Assembly: GCA_024867545.1 (NCBI GenBank)
Contig: JANFNE010000003.1
Coordinates: 558,001-622,000, forward strand
Origin: Phytopythium helicoides
Taxonomy: Eukaryota; Oomycota; Peronosporomycetes; Pythiales; Pythiaceae
DNA: 64,000 bases
Direction of reading: 5' to 3'
Part shown: positions 62,608-64,000 of the stretch, one piece after another
Numbering within the stretch: the stretch's first letter is position 1
How the letters are laid out: each line of letters opens with the position of its first letter
Program-made: the position numbers and the translations under genes
Notes under the pieces: generated by a model
The model's input: only the letters and a program-made list of their open reading frames with translations
Told to the model about the DNA's origin: nothing
Database searches by the model: none

Positions 62608-64000
62608 TCACAGTTCGATGCCATTCATGCCGCCGTAGTCGTCCATGTGACTCTGGGGGCGGCTCTGGGTGGTGTGGAACTTGGGCTGGATTCGCGAATA
62701 CGACGGATCGAATCGCGAACCATTAGGGTTAAACGCTGAGCCGGAAAGATTGTACGCTGAGCTGGAGGCGTTGTAAGCCGAGCCCGACGGATCAAATCGC
62801 CGCGAGGATGTTGGGCCTCCGAGCATCGAAGCGCTCAATGCGCCTCCAGATGAACCGCCGAGCATCGACGCACTCAGTGAGGCCGAGCTGGAACCGGACC
62901 CAGAGAGGGAGGAACCTGATGAGTTGAGGATCTTGTGCTCGTTCTTCTGCACTTGAAGACCAGTGTGGTAGCTCTGTGATAGTAGATCCGCAAGCTTCTC
63001 GCGCATCTGCCCTGGTCCTGCTGTACCAGTGCCTGGTGCCGACAGGTTTCGCGCAAGGCGATCCTCCAGAAGAGCGCTGACCTGCTCCGCCAAGTCTCGC
63101 AGCATCCGCTCCTGGCTGGGGCTCAACTCGTTACCACGCGGACGAGGATCCGCGACCACCAACGCGCCAAGGATCGTCCCGTCGCTCACTGCGCGCACAG
63201 GCACGCCAACGGCGAAGCGGATGAACGGCGCCTCGTACACAAACATGTTAGCCGACAGCAGGTCGTCGTTGCGGGCGTCGCCGACGACAACCACGTCGCG
63301 GTCCTCGAGCAGACAGCGGCGCATGATGTGTGCCGTAAGCGAGTGAGCCTTCGGGATATCACTGTTCGACGAAGATGCACCGAACGCTGCCTTGACGTAC
63401 TCGCGGCGCGCGTCAACAAAGCTCACAGTTGCCAATGCGCAGTCCAGGTGTTGGGCTGCCTGCTTGGCTACGACGTCGTAGATGTTCTCCTTGCCTGAGT
63501 CGAGGATACCGTACTCCGCCAGTCGAGCCGCACGGATTTGATCAATCACTGCAAGCGATCCGTGACCAGGGGCGACAGCACGCTCGCCAGACCCAGACGT
63601 GTCGATGATTTCATCAATGTCCTCGTCATCGTCATCAATGTCGTCCTCTTCCTCGATCTCCTCATCAATCAAGTGGGCTAGGTGGCCGTCGACGTCAATT
63701 TCGGACGCATCGAACTCAATGCCGATCTCTGAGTCGTGGAACTCCATGCCGCTCTCACGCTCAAAGTCGAACTCACTCTCGTCATCTGTGATGTCAGCTT
63801 GGTGCTTTGATGATTGCTGCATATGGGGTGACGGGAGCGGCATCGCGTCAATGTCGATCTCTCGCCCATCGTACCCATCGTCGTCCTCCTCGCCAATATC
63901 GTCCAATTCATGATCAGATCCACGCTCGGAGTCATCAAACTCAAACCCTGTAGGTCGTTCGGCCATACCCGGCATGCCCTTGAGCGACAAGTCAAACTCC
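62608..64000 (-). CDS. GAF-domain protein, 5' end beyond the window
   Basis: The frame is open to the right edge (reading EFDLSLKGMPGMAERP), so the start is outside. It begins with acidic low-complexity repeats of FEFDDSE/FDFERESG/IEFDASE type and a long Asp/Glu run. A GAF domain lies at about residues 155-320 (RLAEYGILDSGKENIYDVVA, LATVSFVDARREYVKAAFG, VVVGDARNDDLLSANMFV, RFAVGVPVRAVSDGTILGALVV). GAF domains bind small molecules such as cyclic nucleotides. The C-terminal tail has repeated GSAYNASSSAYNLSGSAFNPNGSRFDPS-like units. The protein ends MDDYGGMNGIEL. Confidence 0.8.
   Translation of the reverse strand, partial: EFDLSLKGMPGMAERPTGFEFDDSERGSDHELDDIGEEDDDGYDGREIDIDAMPLPSPHMQQSSKHQADITDDESEFDFERESGMEFHDSEIGIEFDASEIDVDGHLAHLIDEEIEEEDDIDDDDEDIDEIIDTSGSGERAVAPGHGSLAVIDQIRAARLAEYGILDSGKENIYDVVAKQAAQHLDCALATVSFVDARREYVKAAFGASSSNSDIPKAHSLTAHIMRRCLLEDRDVVVVGDARNDDLLSANMFVYEAPFIRFAVGVPVRAVSDGTILGALVVADPRPRGNELSPSQERMLRDLAEQVSALLEDRLARNLSAPGTGTAGPGQMREKLADLLSQSYHTGLQVQKNEHKILNSSGSSLSGSGSSSASLSASMLGGSSGGALSASMLGGPTSSRRFDPSGSAYNASSSAYNLSGSAFNPNGSRFDPSYSRIQPKFHTTQSRPQSHMDDYGGMNGIEL

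Noticed and set aside
1..64000. Transposases, reverse transcriptases, CRISPR arrays, rRNA or tRNA genes
   Set aside because: I looked for typical motifs, cloverleaf-like segments and regular spaced repeats and found none that I could support.

Overview
The window looks like nuclear DNA of an oomycete, most likely a Phytophthora-type Peronosporales species. The genes are eukaryotic and closely packed. Introns are few and very short (about 45-85 nt, GT..AG). Two plant cell-wall polygalacturonases are present, and several starts have a sequence 50-65 bp upstream resembling the oomycete Inr/FPR core promoter (CATTYYNCAWTTT). The species cannot be named from the sequence alone.

Layout. 0-2 kb: 3' part of a fatty-acid transport / very-long-chain acyl-CoA synthetase gene. 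2-6.5 kb: an intact multipass membrane protein followed by a tandem copy killed by in-frame stops. 6.7-9.9 kb: an intact zinc-finger protein with an XPA-like core, plus decayed copies. 10-20.1 kb: two tandem ABCC-type ABC transporters. The second keeps its reading frame but has lost key ATPase residues, and a ~1.07 kb tract between the two is almost identical. 15.4 kb and 23-29 kb: six members of a secreted, cysteine-rich, probably GPI-anchored family, with a possible relic at 37 kb. 20.6 and 32.5 kb: two N-myristoylated C2-domain paralogues. 29.7-32.2 kb: a kinase-remnant/armadillo-repeat protein with an embedded hydrophobic hairpin. 34-44.9 kb: housekeeping-like genes (TPR-like protein, complex I NDUFS6, class-IV aminotransferase homologue, kinesin-9, PH-domain protein). 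45.2-53.5 kb: two 2H-phosphoesterase-like genes in direct orientation flank a ~5.5 kb inverted repeat whose arms each carry a GH28 polygalacturonase. 54.6-64 kb: a small coiled-coil protein, an AAAP amino-acid transporter, an ARL-like GTPase, an MFS transporter with an N-terminal Rossmann domain, and a GAF-domain protein cut by the right edge.

The most interesting material is the secreted-family cluster. Four intergenic regions there contain a shared 15-bp element (GGTGGTAAACAGTTG or one mismatch) 130-240 bp from the starts, and there is a coupled loss of cysteines between members. The apparently catalytically dead but conserved ABC transporter and the polygalacturonase palindrome come next.

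Many otherwise well-conserved genes are broken by single-base indels. I count about 25, roughly 21 of them +1 insertions. This bias points to residual sequencing or assembly error rather than true pseudogenes in most cases. The tandem membrane-protein copy is a clear exception, with several nonsense codons and no frameshift. All functional calls come from reading the translated sequence and remembered family motifs; no database search was run.
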